The notes beneath the pieces are model-generated. The model was not told the origin of the DNA. It did no database searches and saw only the letters and a list, made by a program, of their open reading frames with translations. This document shows, in pieces, positions 50,294-61,500 of a stretch of DNA of 64,000 nucleotides. Positions within the stretch are counted from its first letter, which is position 1; each line of letters starts with the position of its first letter. Position numbers and translations under genes: made by a program. The stretch lies in NCBI RefSeq assembly GCF_001984155.1, contig NZ_MTQO01000052.1:1-64000 (forward strand), given 5' to 3'. The stretch comes from Actinosynnema sp. ALI-1.44 (lineage in GTDB: Bacteria; Actinomycetota; Actinomycetes; Mycobacteriales; Pseudonocardiaceae).

Positions 50294-51310
50294 CTACAAC
50301 GCGGGACGCGTCGCGTTTACTCCAGCCCACCGGACCACCGCGTCCAAGACGATCTTGTCCTCGCCGGGTTGCAGCGTCTGCGGGTTCAGGGCGATCGTCT
50401 GCTCGTCGAGCAGGCCGACCATGATCGGCGGGTCGTGGGCACGCAACGCGGCCACGAGGTCCAGGCACCGGTCACCGGCGTGGACGAGCGCGCGGCTGTG
50501 GGGCTGACCTGCCTCGCTCGGGTAGCCGCGCACGGCCCTGATCCCCGGGCAGTCGCGCAGACCGTCGAGCCACCGCGCCACGGTTTCCTCGTACCCCGCG
50601 ATGATCGCGTTCTCGTCCTGCTCCAGGTTCCACTCCACCGCGGCGAGCAGGCCGAGCAACTCCTCCTTGCCCACTTTCATCCCCCGGCCGACCCCGTGGT
50701 GGGGTGCGCCGTTGGCGCGGCAGCCCTCGACGATGTGCCCGCGCCCCAGCACCAAGCCGGTGCTCTGCGGGCCGCGCAGACCTTTGCCACCGCTGACCAG
50801 GACAGCGTCCGCACCCATGTCCACGGTGAACCGCCACAGCGTCGCGATCGGCGGGATCTGCGCGGCGGCGTCCACGATCACCGGCACGCCCAGTCCCAGC
50901 ACCGACGACAGCTCCCGGGTGCCGAACCTCGACCCGGCGTACCAGAGCACGCACGCGGTTCGCGGCCCGATCCGCGTGGTCAGCCGCGCACCGGTGAACT
51001 GCACGGCTTCCTCGTAGCCCAGGCGTTGCTCGGGGAAGACGACGACCTCGTCACGGTCGGGCCGCACACACGCCGAGACGGCCTGGATGGTGCCCGCCCA
51101 GGCGCCACAGGAGACGTATCCGGCTTCGTTGCCAGTCAGCTCGGCGAGCCGGGCACCGACCTTCTCCTGCAGTTCGACCAGGTTGACGAAGTGCCCCGCC
51201 GCGGCCACCATGGCGGCGACCACGGGTGGGGCGAGGATCGAGCCACCCAACGCGGTCAAGGTCGCGGAGGCGTTGATGACGGGCCGGACCCCCAGGTCCT
51301 CGTAGGTCAT
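50294..51310 (-). CDS. SelA/DgaE-like PLP-dependent enzyme
   Basis: A 338-residue fold-type I PLP enzyme of COG1921. The probable PLP Lys is in AVLVSGGKGLRGPQSTGL, with GVPVIVDAAAQIPP upstream and MTYEDLGVRPVINASATLTA at the start, the family's opening motif. Relatives are selenocysteine synthase SelA and D-glucosaminate-6-phosphate ammonia-lyase DgaE. No selenium genes are nearby, and the gene ends a sugar uptake operon. The latter function, ammonia removal from an amino-sugar acid or amino acid, is therefore more likely. ATG 51310 overlaps the preceding stop. Confidence 0.82.
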   Translation of the reverse strand: MTYEDLGVRPVINASATLTALGGSILAPPVVAAMVAAAGHFVNLVELQEKVGARLAELTGNEAGYVSCGAWAGTIQAVSACVRPDRDEVVVFPEQRLGYEEAVQFTGARLTTRIGPRTACVLWYAGSRFGTRELSSVLGLGVPVIVDAAAQIPPIATLWRFTVDMGADAVLVSGGKGLRGPQSTGLVLGRGHIVEGCRANGAPHHGVGRGMKVGKEELLGLLAAVEWNLEQDENAIIAGYEETVARWLDGLRDCPGIRAVRGYPSEAGQPHSRALVHAGDRCLDLVAALRAHDPPIMVGLLDEQTIALNPQTLQPGEDKIVLDAVVRWAGVNATRPAL

Positions 51311-52041
51311 GATGGCATCAGGTCGAATTTCCGGATCGGGCTGACGCCCAGTTCCCGCGCGAGCCACGTGTCGAGCACTTCGTCGTCGGCCGAATCCTCG
51401 TGTGTCAGCTCGTAGTCCGTGCCGACCCGGAACGTTCTGGCACTGCACGGGTGCCGCGCGACGTCGAGGAACTCGATCGCCCTGGGCGAGCCGGTGACCT
51501 CCGTCAACGCCTCCAGCGGCCCGTTGGACCGGGCGGCGCGAAAGCCAGGTCGCCGGGACGCCGTGATCAGGGCCAGGTCGTCGCCCGTGACACCGACCCG
51601 TGCCGGGTCGACGAGGTCGTGCCCGAGCAGGAACTCCGCGCCGCGCAGGCAGTCGGCCACTATCGCGCGGTAGACGTACGTCGCCGGGTCCTCGATCCCC
51701 AGCGTGGCCAGGCCCGGGTAGGCGGCCTGGAACGGCACGTCGGCCAGGCGCTGGCCACGGTGCATCACTGTGAACGTGATGTACCGCAAACGATCGCGGT
51801 AGTGCGGCGCCAGGTTGACGCTGCCGTAACGCGGCGTCTCCAGCACAGCGGGGAACGGGCCGTCCCCGGCGGGGACGCTGAGGTAGCCGAAGATCCGGTA
51901 CGGCCCGATGCTGGTCAGCCGGACGTCGTAGGCCGTGAACCGGTCGGTCGACCTGGCCGGGACGTGGTCGGCCACCGGCCTGGCGGGCAACGCCGCGAGC
52001 TCGTCGTCCACCGCACGCCAGTACTCGTCGAACTCCGTCAT
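51307..52041 (-). CDS. Acetylxylan-esterase-like protein lacking the catalytic serine
   Basis: A 244-residue relative of acetyl xylan esterase/cephalosporin-C deacetylase, with YDVRLTSIGPYRIFGYLSVP and PAVLETPRYGSVNLAPHY. The nucleophile elbow, GLQGSSQGGGL in the upstream paralogue, reads GVTGDDLALITA here, so the Ser is replaced by Asp, and the C-terminal third with the Asp and His is shortened. It is unlikely to be a standard esterase; it may be a partner or a drifting duplicate. The gene overlaps both neighbours in the operon. Confidence 0.75.
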   Translation of the reverse strand: MTEFDEYWRAVDDELAALPARPVADHVPARSTDRFTAYDVRLTSIGPYRIFGYLSVPAGDGPFPAVLETPRYGSVNLAPHYRDRLRYITFTVMHRGQRLADVPFQAAYPGLATLGIEDPATYVYRAIVADCLRGAEFLLGHDLVDPARVGVTGDDLALITASRRPGFRAARSNGPLEALTEVTGSPRAIEFLDVARHPCSARTFRVGTDYELTHEDSADDEVLDTWLARELGVSPIRKFDLMPS

Positions 52042-52960
52042 CGCGATCCTCCGTGCACCAGGTGCTTGTCGAGGAAATCCGCCACCTTGGGCATCACCCA
52101 GTGCAGTCCCGCCTGGTGCGCGCTGCGCGGATACGTGTGCATCTCCTTGGGGCCGTTGAGGGCCTTGTACACCGCGAACCCGGTTTCCGGCGGGCACACG
52201 TCGTCCTCGAGGCCGATGTAGACGAAAGCGGGCGCCTTGACCTTCGGGGCGAAGTTCATGCCGTCGTAGTAGGCGACGCTCTGCCGGATCAGCTCGCTGT
52301 GGCCGGGGTGGACGCGCACGTACTCGTTGATCTCCTCGTACGGGTAGGAATGCGTCAGCTTGGCCGAGTCCCAGATCCCGCAGAGGTACGGCGCCCCGGC
52401 GGCGAAACACGACACCGCGTCCGGGCGCAGCGCCGCCGTCACGATCCCCAGTCCGCCGCCCTGGCTCGAACCTTGCAGGCCGACTCGGGAACTGTCGACC
52501 TCAGTGCGTTCGGCGAGCACGTCCAGCGCGCGAACCACGTCCACGTAGAACCCGCGGTAGCCGTACGTGTGATGGTCGACGATGTTGTGCGTCAGCAGGC
52601 CCGGGTAGCCGGGGTTGAAGTGGCTGTTGGACCGCAGTTTCCCGCGTGGCGCCACCGCCAGGGCCGCGTAGCCGCGCCGCGCCCACTGGACCGGCGGGAG
52701 CGGCTCGGAGATGTAGCCCGGGATGTTCACCAGGCCCGGAAACGGCCCGCCGGTGCGTGGCGTCGCGTACCACGCGGCGACCCGGACGTTCTCATAACTG
52801 GTGTAGCGCACGTCGTACACCGCGACCTCGTCGGTGGACAGGCGCTCCACGTAGGTCAGCGATGTGTCCAGTTCCGGCACGGACTTCAGGGTCTCCGCCC
52901 AGAACGAGTCGAAGTCCTCCGGCAACGGAACGGTTATGACGGCGTTCTCCGGATCCCTCA

Positions 52961-52964
<4 letters not shown>
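52038..52964 (-). CDS. Acetyl xylan esterase / cephalosporin-C deacetylase family hydrolase
   Basis: A 308-residue carbohydrate esterase (CE7 type). The nucleophile Ser is in VGLQGSSQGGGLGIV, the catalytic Asp in YIGLEDDVCPPETG and the His in PRSAHQAGLHW; HTYGYRGFYVDVVRALDVL precedes the elbow as in CE7 enzymes. It should remove acetyl groups from xylo-oligosaccharides or related sugars in the cytoplasm, as there is no signal peptide. It is co-translated with the ABC importer genes and with a shorter paralogue lacking the Ser. Confidence 0.88.
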
Positions 52965-54043
<1,079 letters not shown>

Positions 54044-54047
54044 CGCC

Positions 54048-54932
54048 CTACCCCTTCACCGATCCGGCGGCCATGCCCTGCACGATCAGCCGCTGGAAGA
54101 TCAACACCAACACGAGTGGCGGCAGCACCGCCAGCACGCCGGACGCCGCCATCACCGTGAACTGAGTGTTGATGTCGGTCGCGAAGTTCGCCGCGATCAC
54201 CGGCATCGTCTTCGACGCCGCCGTGCTGGTCAGGAACAGCGCGAACATGAACTCGTTCCACGCGGTCATGAACGCGAAGACGGCCGCGGCGACCAGGCCG
54301 GGCGCGGACACCGGCAGCACGACCGACCACATCATCCGAAACCAGCCGCACCGATCCACCTTCGCGGCGTCCTCCAGTTCCCTCGGCACGGCGCGGAAGA
54401 AGTCCTTGAGCACCCAGATCGTCACCGGCAGGGCGAACGTCGTGTACGACAGGATCAGCGCCCAGTACGTGTCCAGCAGGTCCAGTTCCCGCATCAGCAG
54501 GTAGTACGGGATGATGATGGCGATCCCCGGCACCATCCTGGTCAGCAGGTACACCATCAGCAGCACCTGGCTGCCCCGGAACCTGATCCGGGAGAACGAG
54601 TACGCGGCGAACACGCCGAGCACCAGGTTCAGCACCGCGGTCAGCAACGCCACGAGCAGGCTGTTGCCCAGCGCGAACGGCGTCTCCCGCACAGCACGGG
54701 AACCGACCATCGCCTGCGCGCCGGTCGGGTCGACGAACGCGGTGTAGTTCTCCAGCGTCGGGTGCTGCGGGATCCACTGCGGCGGCACGGAGTTCGCGTC
54801 GACCTCGGGCATGAAGCTCATCGCCACGATCCAGTAGAACGGCAGCACCAGGTACAACGCGAACACCACGGCCAGCGCGTAGACAGCGATCTTCTTCCAC
54901 GGCACGCGGTACCGGAGCGGAATGGTCGTCAT
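54048..54932 (-). CDS. Sugar ABC importer permease (MalG type)
   Basis: A 294-residue permease with six helices. The EAA loop is in VPRELEDAAKVDRCGWFRMM; the start YALAVVFALYLVLPFYWIVA is the usual first helix. ATG 54932 overlaps the upstream permease stop by 4 nt. It pairs with the MalF-type permease. Confidence 0.92.
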   Translation of the reverse strand: MTTIPLRYRVPWKKIAVYALAVVFALYLVLPFYWIVAMSFMPEVDANSVPPQWIPQHPTLENYTAFVDPTGAQAMVGSRAVRETPFALGNSLLVALLTAVLNLVLGVFAAYSFSRIRFRGSQVLLMVYLLTRMVPGIAIIIPYYLLMRELDLLDTYWALILSYTTFALPVTIWVLKDFFRAVPRELEDAAKVDRCGWFRMMWSVVLPVSAPGLVAAAVFAFMTAWNEFMFALFLTSTAASKTMPVIAANFATDINTQFTVMAASGVLAVLPPLVLVLIFQRLIVQGMAAGSVKG

Positions 54933-55831
54933 ACCTCGAAACTCCCCCTCCGGTAGAGCAGGCCGACATACGCGACGGAGATGACCAACGTGATGAGCGT
55001 GATCACCCAGGCGTACGCGCTGCCGAGGCCGACATCGGTGTAGGTGAGGACACGTTGAACGGTCAGCAGCGCGACCGTGGTCGTCGCGTCGCCCGGCCCT
55101 CCGCCGGTCAGGACGTAGATCGTGTCGAACGCGCGGAACGCGTTCATCGTCTCCAGGATGAGCACGATCAGCAACGGGTGCAGCAGCCACGGCACCGTGA
55201 CCTGCCGGAAGCGTTGCACCACACCGGCCCGGTCGACCGTGGCGGCGTCGTACAGCTCACGGGGGATGGTCGAGAGCCCGGCGAGCAGGATGATCACGGT
55301 GAACGGCAACGTGTTCCAGACCTGCGCGAACGCCGTGAAGAAGAACGCACCGGACTCGGAAGCCAGCCAGGCCTGGTACGAGTCGATCCACCCGAGTTCG
55401 GTCAGCACACCGTTCAGCGCGCCTGTCTTGGCGTCGAACACCGTCCGCCACATCAGACCGTTGACCACGCCCGGCATCGCCCACGGCAGCAGCACCAGGC
55501 TGCGCAGCACTCCCCTGCCCATGAACGTCTCGTTGAGCACCAACGCCAACACGAGCCCGAGCACAACTGTGACCACAAGGACGACCAGCACGAACAACGC
55601 CGAGACCCGCAGCGACGCCAGGAATGCCGGGTCGTCCACGAGCGACAGGTAGTTGTCCAGGCCGATCAGCTTGCGGGCAGCCGGTTGTGCCAGGTTGTCA
55701 CGGTGCAGGCTGACCCAGAAGGAGTACCCGATCGGATACGCCACCAGCAGCAGGATCGCGATCAACGCGGGCGCGTTCATGGCGTAGCCGCGCGTGTTGT
55801 CGCTCCACTGCCGTACCGTGCTGGTGGTCAT
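54929..55831 (-). CDS. Sugar ABC importer permease (MalF type)
   Basis: A 300-residue permease with six helices (APALIAILLLVAYPIGYSFW at the start). The EAA loop is in IPRELYDAATVDRAGVVQRF. ATG 55831 overlaps the substrate-binding protein stop. It forms the membrane channel with the MalG-type subunit. Confidence 0.92.
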   Translation of the reverse strand: MTTSTVRQWSDNTRGYAMNAPALIAILLLVAYPIGYSFWVSLHRDNLAQPAARKLIGLDNYLSLVDDPAFLASLRVSALFVLVVLVVTVVLGLVLALVLNETFMGRGVLRSLVLLPWAMPGVVNGLMWRTVFDAKTGALNGVLTELGWIDSYQAWLASESGAFFFTAFAQVWNTLPFTVIILLAGLSTIPRELYDAATVDRAGVVQRFRQVTVPWLLHPLLIVLILETMNAFRAFDTIYVLTGGGPGDATTTVALLTVQRVLTYTDVGLGSAYAWVITLITLVISVAYVGLLYRRGSFEV

Positions 55832-57123
55832 GAGTACTTCTTGGCCAGCGAGATCGCGGTCTCGGACAAGCTCGACACCGCGGCTGATGCGTCCGTCTGG
55901 TTGGTCAGCAGTTGCTGCACGGTTTTCTGCTGCGCGGACTCGTACTCGCCGTACCACGGCGCGCCGAGGAGGTTACGCGGCTTGGCGACCGCGGAGAGCT
56001 TGGTGTAGGTCTCCGGGTCCGTGAACTTCGCCAGCGTGGTCCTGATGTCCGGATCGTCGGCGAGCTGTCGGAACGGGAAGCCGAGGCCGCGTTGGTCGAA
56101 CCAGAACCGCGCGGTGGACGGTTTCCCGTCCGAGCCGTAGCCACCGAGGAAGTTCAGCAGTTTCACGGCCTTGTCCTTGACCGCTGTCTTCGCGGCCAGG
56201 CAGTACATCCGGGTGCTGCTGACAGTTCCTCGCGCGGTCCCGTCGAGGCTGGGGACGGCCGCGAGCTTCAACGCCCCGGCCTGCTTGGACTTCGCCGGGT
56301 CGTTGTACGTCCGCAGCGCATACCGTGGTCCGATCGTGAAGGCGTACTGGCCTGCCATCATCGCGTTGTCCAACGGCACGGGCGTCAGCTGCAGCGACGC
56401 CGGGTCGATCACCTTGCTGACGGTGGCGGCCTTGTGGATCCAGTCGAAGATGGGTCGCGCCTTGTCCATGGTCGGCTTGAAGTCGTCGGAGAACAAGGCC
56501 GCGTCGCTGCCGTAGACCAAGGTCCACACCCAGCTGCTCCACGTGTCCGCGAGCTGGGCGGCGAGCCCGATCGGATACTCGAGCACACCGGCGTTCTTGA
56601 CCTTCAGCGCCTGCTGTTCCAGCTCGTCGAGGCTCTTGGGCGGGGTCTTGATGCCCGCCTTGTCCAGCAGCGCCGCGTTGTAGGTCAGACCGTGGCAGTC
56701 GGTGTAGTACGGCAGACCATAGCGTTTTCCCTGGAACGTCATGGCTTTCGCGTTGGACTCGTAGATGCCGCTGTAGACCTCGTCGACGCCGGGCAGGCCG
56801 TCCAGCGGCTGCAGGTACCCGGCCTGCACCCAGCTGACCATCGAGTCGTCGTAGCTGTACAGCACGTCCGGGCCGTTGTTGCCGGTGAACTCCGCGACGA
56901 TCTTGCGGACGTACTGCGCACTGGTGATCGGTGTGTACGCGACCTTGATGTCGGCGTTGGCCGCGGTGAAACGATCCAGGTTCTGCTGCACCAACTGGGA
57001 TTCGTAGTCCCAGCCCTCGAATCGGACGGCACCGGCGCCTGCCGAGCCCGCGCCGCAGGCCGACAACAGCGGCAGTGCCACCGCGGAGCCCAGTAGCGTT
57101 CGACGGTTGACCAGGGTGCTCAT
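55828..57123 (-). CDS. Sugar ABC importer substrate-binding lipoprotein
   Basis: A 431-residue binding protein of cluster 1 (sugar) type. A twin-arginine-like NRRTLLGSAVALPLLSACG start includes the lipobox LLSAC. The body has YSYDDSMVSWVQAGYLQPLD, YGLPYYTDCHGLTYN and TLVYGSDAALFSDDFKP, typical of oligosaccharide-binding proteins. It captures the sugar outside the membrane. Its start overlaps the regulator stop. Confidence 0.9.
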   Translation of the reverse strand: MSTLVNRRTLLGSAVALPLLSACGAGSAGAGAVRFEGWDYESQLVQQNLDRFTAANADIKVAYTPITSAQYVRKIVAEFTGNNGPDVLYSYDDSMVSWVQAGYLQPLDGLPGVDEVYSGIYESNAKAMTFQGKRYGLPYYTDCHGLTYNAALLDKAGIKTPPKSLDELEQQALKVKNAGVLEYPIGLAAQLADTWSSWVWTLVYGSDAALFSDDFKPTMDKARPIFDWIHKAATVSKVIDPASLQLTPVPLDNAMMAGQYAFTIGPRYALRTYNDPAKSKQAGALKLAAVPSLDGTARGTVSSTRMYCLAAKTAVKDKAVKLLNFLGGYGSDGKPSTARFWFDQRGLGFPFRQLADDPDIRTTLAKFTDPETYTKLSAVAKPRNLLGAPWYGEYESAQQKTVQQLLTNQTDASAAVSSLSETAISLAKKYS

Positions 57124-58436
57124 GTCAGGTCCTTCCTGGCGTCGACGGCGTTGTCGATAGAGAGCCGGTACAGACGAGTCGGTCGCCCTTTCCTGTTCGT
57201 CTGCGTCGTCCCCTCCTGGCTGACCAGCCCGCTGGCCACGAGCTTGCGGATCAGCCTGCGGCCGCTGGGATCGGTGATGCCGAGCGAGTCGGCGAGGTCG
57301 CTCGGCGCGATGGGCCTGCCGTGCAGGCCGCGTTCCAGCGCGGCCAGCCTGGCCAGGGTCACCGCCGACAGGCCCGCGTCGCGGGCGAGCGCCTCCAGTT
57401 CGGCCGTGTGCTCCCGGTACTCGAAACTCAGCGGCGGCCGTGCCGAGCTCATCGGGCCGATCATCAGCCCGCTGTCCTCGATCAGGTACCCGCACGGCAC
57501 CGCCTCCTGGTCCGCGCGGGCAGCGGCCCGTTCGGCCAGCAGGACGCAGTTGCGCGCCGAGGCACCCACGCCGAACCCGGCCACCACGCGCTGCCCGATC
57601 ACGTCCTCGGCCTGCGCCAACGCGGGCACCGACACCCAGTTGTCCGTGATCCGTTCGAACAACGCCTTGTGGGCGAACACGACCACACCGCGGCGGCCGC
57701 GGTTCTCGATCCAGGCGTCGCCGAACTCCGGCGTCTCCACGAGCAGGTTCATCAGCCGCACCCTGGCCCTGTCCAGGTCAACTCCCCCGTCCTGTTTGGA
57801 CACGAAGAAGACGCCGGCAGCGAACCGCTGCGCGTTGGCCCGTTCGGACCGGATGCGCAGGGCCAGTTCGTGCAGTTCGGCGCGGACCGTGGAGACGACC
57901 TTCTCCGTGGTCATCACCCGGCAGGTGAGCTCACGGGCGACGGCGGTCCGCATGGTGATCACGTAGGCGTCCGGGTTGCGGGCCAGGAAGTCGTTGTGGA
58001 ACCGAAGGACCTCGGCCGCCGACTGGTCGGGCGAGTACGGCAGACGCGCGATGTCCGCCGTGTCGAGGCCCAGTTGCCCGGCGACCTCGTCGACGATGCC
58101 GGGCTCGAACGTGTCGATGCTGACCGGTGTCATCGGCCAGCCGCGGCCCGCCGCCCGGTTGATCATCAGCGCGAGGTCGAGCGGGGCCGGCCTGGTGACC
58201 GTGACCTGCAGGTCCGGGGGCAGCAGGGCGCGGCACTCGGCGTACGGCATGAGCCCGAGCAGCAGACCGTCCACATGCGTGGACCCGAGCAGGCGCTCGA
58301 CGTTCGCCCGGATCTCCCGCTCGTACTCGTAGGTGACCCATTCCAGTGCGACGCCGGACAGCGTGCTGGCCGCCGTCTGGAACGTCTCGCGGCCTCTTTC
58401 GTGGATCACCAGGCCGATCACGATCGCCATCCGCAC
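57120..58436 (-). CDS. Winged-helix transcriptional regulator with PrpR-like and GGDEF-like regions
   Basis: A 438-residue protein heading the sugar operon. N-terminal residues 1-190 (IVIGLVIHERGRETFQTAAS, VDGLLLGLMPYAECRALLPP) look like a PrpR_N/racemase-type sensor. The middle (about 210-330) contains GAGxSA-type VVAGFGVGASARNCVLLAER, like the degenerate GGDEF region of CdaR-type regulators. The end has a winged HTH (SDLADSLGITDPSGRRLIRK, LVASGLVSQEGTTQTNRKGR). It probably senses the imported sugar and controls the operon. Domain calls are tentative. Confidence 0.68.
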   Translation of the reverse strand: MRMAIVIGLVIHERGRETFQTAASTLSGVALEWVTYEYEREIRANVERLLGSTHVDGLLLGLMPYAECRALLPPDLQVTVTRPAPLDLALMINRAAGRGWPMTPVSIDTFEPGIVDEVAGQLGLDTADIARLPYSPDQSAAEVLRFHNDFLARNPDAYVITMRTAVARELTCRVMTTEKVVSTVRAELHELALRIRSERANAQRFAAGVFFVSKQDGGVDLDRARVRLMNLLVETPEFGDAWIENRGRRGVVVFAHKALFERITDNWVSVPALAQAEDVIGQRVVAGFGVGASARNCVLLAERAAARADQEAVPCGYLIEDSGLMIGPMSSARPPLSFEYREHTAELEALARDAGLSAVTLARLAALERGLHGRPIAPSDLADSLGITDPSGRRLIRKLVASGLVSQEGTTQTNRKGRPTRLYRLSIDNAVDARKDLT

Positions 58437-58585
58437 CGCCGGTCAATTAGGAACCAGGTTCGGAAATAGTCCGTTTGTCGTGGTAGTGGGACTGTAACCA
58501 CAAACCCGCGTGGTACGGAAGAGGGCACCGAAGATCGCCCGATCGCGCATTCACCGCCCCGGCAAGCACTGTGCACGCTGTGTGC

Positions 58586-61500
58586 ATGAGGTTCATGCCC
58601 TTGCTCGCCATGGTCGCGATCGTCGCGGGCGCGGTCGTACCCGCCGAGGCCGCCCCGGCTATGCCGCAGTCACCACGGCCCTATTTCGCGCCTGGCGAGT
58701 CGTTCGGCGAAGTGCGCTACGTCCTGCGGTTCGGCCAGCCCGACAAAGGCACCGAAAGCCTTGCCGGAAGCGGAATGCAGGCGCACGACGCGTACGGTTC
58801 GGGCAAGAGCAGACGACAGTTCAGCACGTCGTCCCGCGGCCAGTACAACATCGCCTACAAGACGACGTGCTGCGGCGAACGCGTGGACAAGCACGTACGC
58901 AACGGCATTCCTACGCCAGGTGCCAACCTCGGGGACCTCAGCTGGCACGACGGCACGTCGCTGTGGCTGTCGCACAGCAGGTTCAAGGCAGGCTCGGCGC
59001 CGAAGACCGGTGCGGACAGTCCACCGGGAACCGGCATCCGCGAGGACGGCACGACCGGGCCCGCCGACACCGGCACGGGTGTGCGTGCCGACAACGACCA
59101 TCTGGTAGCGGTCCCAGTCGTGCGCGGCACCGAGACGAAGCGGAGCTTCCTGGTTTCCGCCAACGTATTCGTACCGGCACATCCAGGCGCCAAGTACTCG
59201 TTGCGTGCCCAGCCCTATGTGGACCGCGGCGGGCTCGGCCTGACCAGCCCCGGTGGCCTCGGCAGCCGGACCGTCGACCTGGCCGCGGTGACCAACCAGT
59301 TCGCCATCCTCCAGGTCCGTGCGGACGTGGTGACCAACGGCGGCGCGCTCGCCGACACCAGCGACGACACCGGGAAGGTCACCTACCGGTACTTCGTGAA
59401 CAACGCGGAAGTCGGCCAGGCCGACGCGATCGACTTCGCGCCGACAGCCATGCGCACCGGCCAGGGCGACGTCCGGTTCGGCCCCGCGTTCGGGCTGGCC
59501 CGCGGCTGGCAGGGCGACGCGCCGGAGGCGTTCGTCGACAACGTCGCCGTCTACGACATCCAGAACATCCCGTACCGGACGTCGTGGATCGGCGAGACGA
59601 TCTCACCGGAGGACGCGGCGAAGTACGCCAAGGACAACCTGCCGGTGCAGGGTCGGCACGTCGGCCAGAACGTGCACGCGATCTGGGTCGACCCCGTCCC
59701 GGTCGACGGCAGGACACTCGTCTACACCAACACCCAGTGGGACGAGGCCGCGCGGGCGATGGGCGTCTACTCGGCGGATTCGACGACGATCCGGCCGTAC
59801 AGCAGCCTGGGCAGCACCCACGGCCGCAACCTCGGCGGCTTCGCGATCACCGGTGACGCGGAGTCGATCTACGCGAGCTACCCCCGGATGATCGACGTGG
59901 TCGGCCCCACCGGGAAGACGACCAAGGTCGTCGACGCTTCCTGCGTCACCAGGATCCCGAAGATCGCGGTCAAACCGGATGTCGGCGTTCCGCCAACGGG
60001 AACGGATCTGTGCCTGCCGGACAAGCCGTCCGCGAGCGAACCGCAGCCGCAGAGCATCCGTGGCCTCGCCGCGAGCCCGGACTTCCTCTTCGTCGCGCAC
60101 CGGCAACTCGGCGAGATCCAGGTGTACCGCAAGAACCAGCTGACCACACCGGTCAGCAAGCTGGCCGTGCCGCAGCCGCGAGGAATGGCGTACGCACCGG
60201 ACGGCACGCTGTGGGCGATCGTCGACGGCGCGGTGCAGCAGTACACGGTCAGTCCTGCCGGGGTGCTGACACCCGGTCGTCGCCTGACCGGCATGATTCC
60301 CAGCGCACTGACCGTCGACAAGGACAACAGGCTGTACGTGGCGGACGACGCCAGGTTCGAGCAGCTGATCCGGGTGTTCGGCAGCGATCTGGTGGAGATC
60401 CAGGCGAAGAGGCTCGGCGACCCGGGAGGCGTGACCAACCACGGCGGCGAGTACGCGCCGAACCGCTTCGACGGGATAGCCGGTGTGGGCGTGGACGGCG
60501 CGGGCAACTACTACGTCGCCGGCAACGGGATCGGCGTGTCGGCGGCCCGTTCACCGAACTTCTTCGACCTGCGCAGGTTCAACGGCACCACCAAGGCACT
60601 GGAAGCGCAGGCGCTGAGCTACCCCAGTACGACGATCGTGTCCCCCGACCCGACGGCGCCGAACATGCTGTACTCGCCCACGCGGCAGTACACCGTGAAC
60701 CTGGACGCCGCGGTCCCGGGAACGGAGTGGTCGCCGCGGAACTCGACCCTGATGACCGACCGCTACCGGTGCCCAGAAGACGCGAGGGTGGGCGGGATCC
60801 AGGGCCAGCAGGCATCCATCGCGGTCCGCCGGATGGGGCCGGACAAGTACATGTTCGTGACCGGCCAGGGTGACCTCAGCAGGCTGGGCGTCTACCGGCT
60901 CACGGACGACGGCAAACGCTCCCAGCCGACGGTGGTGTTCACCGAGAACGCGGACAACGCGGTCTGGCCGGCGAACGAACCGCACGACTACAACGTGCCG
61001 GGCCGGGACGACGACTGGATGTGGAGCTGGCGGGACAAGAACGGCAACTGCCAGTTCGACACGGGCGAGTACGACGCGCCGATGTACATCAGCAACTCGT
61101 CGAACTGGAGCGTGACGGAGAAGGACGACCTGCCCGACCACCGAGCGGGTGACCTGTGGCTGTCCGGATACGCGAACAACAGGTGGAACCTGAAACGGGT
61201 CCGTTTCACCGGCACCTTCGAGTCCGGCAGTCCGGTGTACGACACGAAGAACGTGGAGCTGATGCCGATCCCGGGGCAGTTCGGCTTCGTCGAGGGGATC
61301 GTCTACCAGTCCACAACGGACACCCTGTACCTGATGGGCAGGCCGCAGCAGCAGGTGGACCAGTGGAAGCTGGCCCGCTACGACACCTTCTACGCGAAGC
61401 ACAAGGCGGGAACGACGCAGGCCCCGGCCTGGCTGAAGGACCTGCCGGACGACATCTCCTTCTGCCCGTACGACGAGCACAAGTCCTGCCGGATCTACTC

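Noticed and set aside
58437-58585. Possible operator or small RNA in the gap before the secreted propeller protein
   Set aside because: Only weak, imperfect inverted repeats were seen; nothing strong enough to list.
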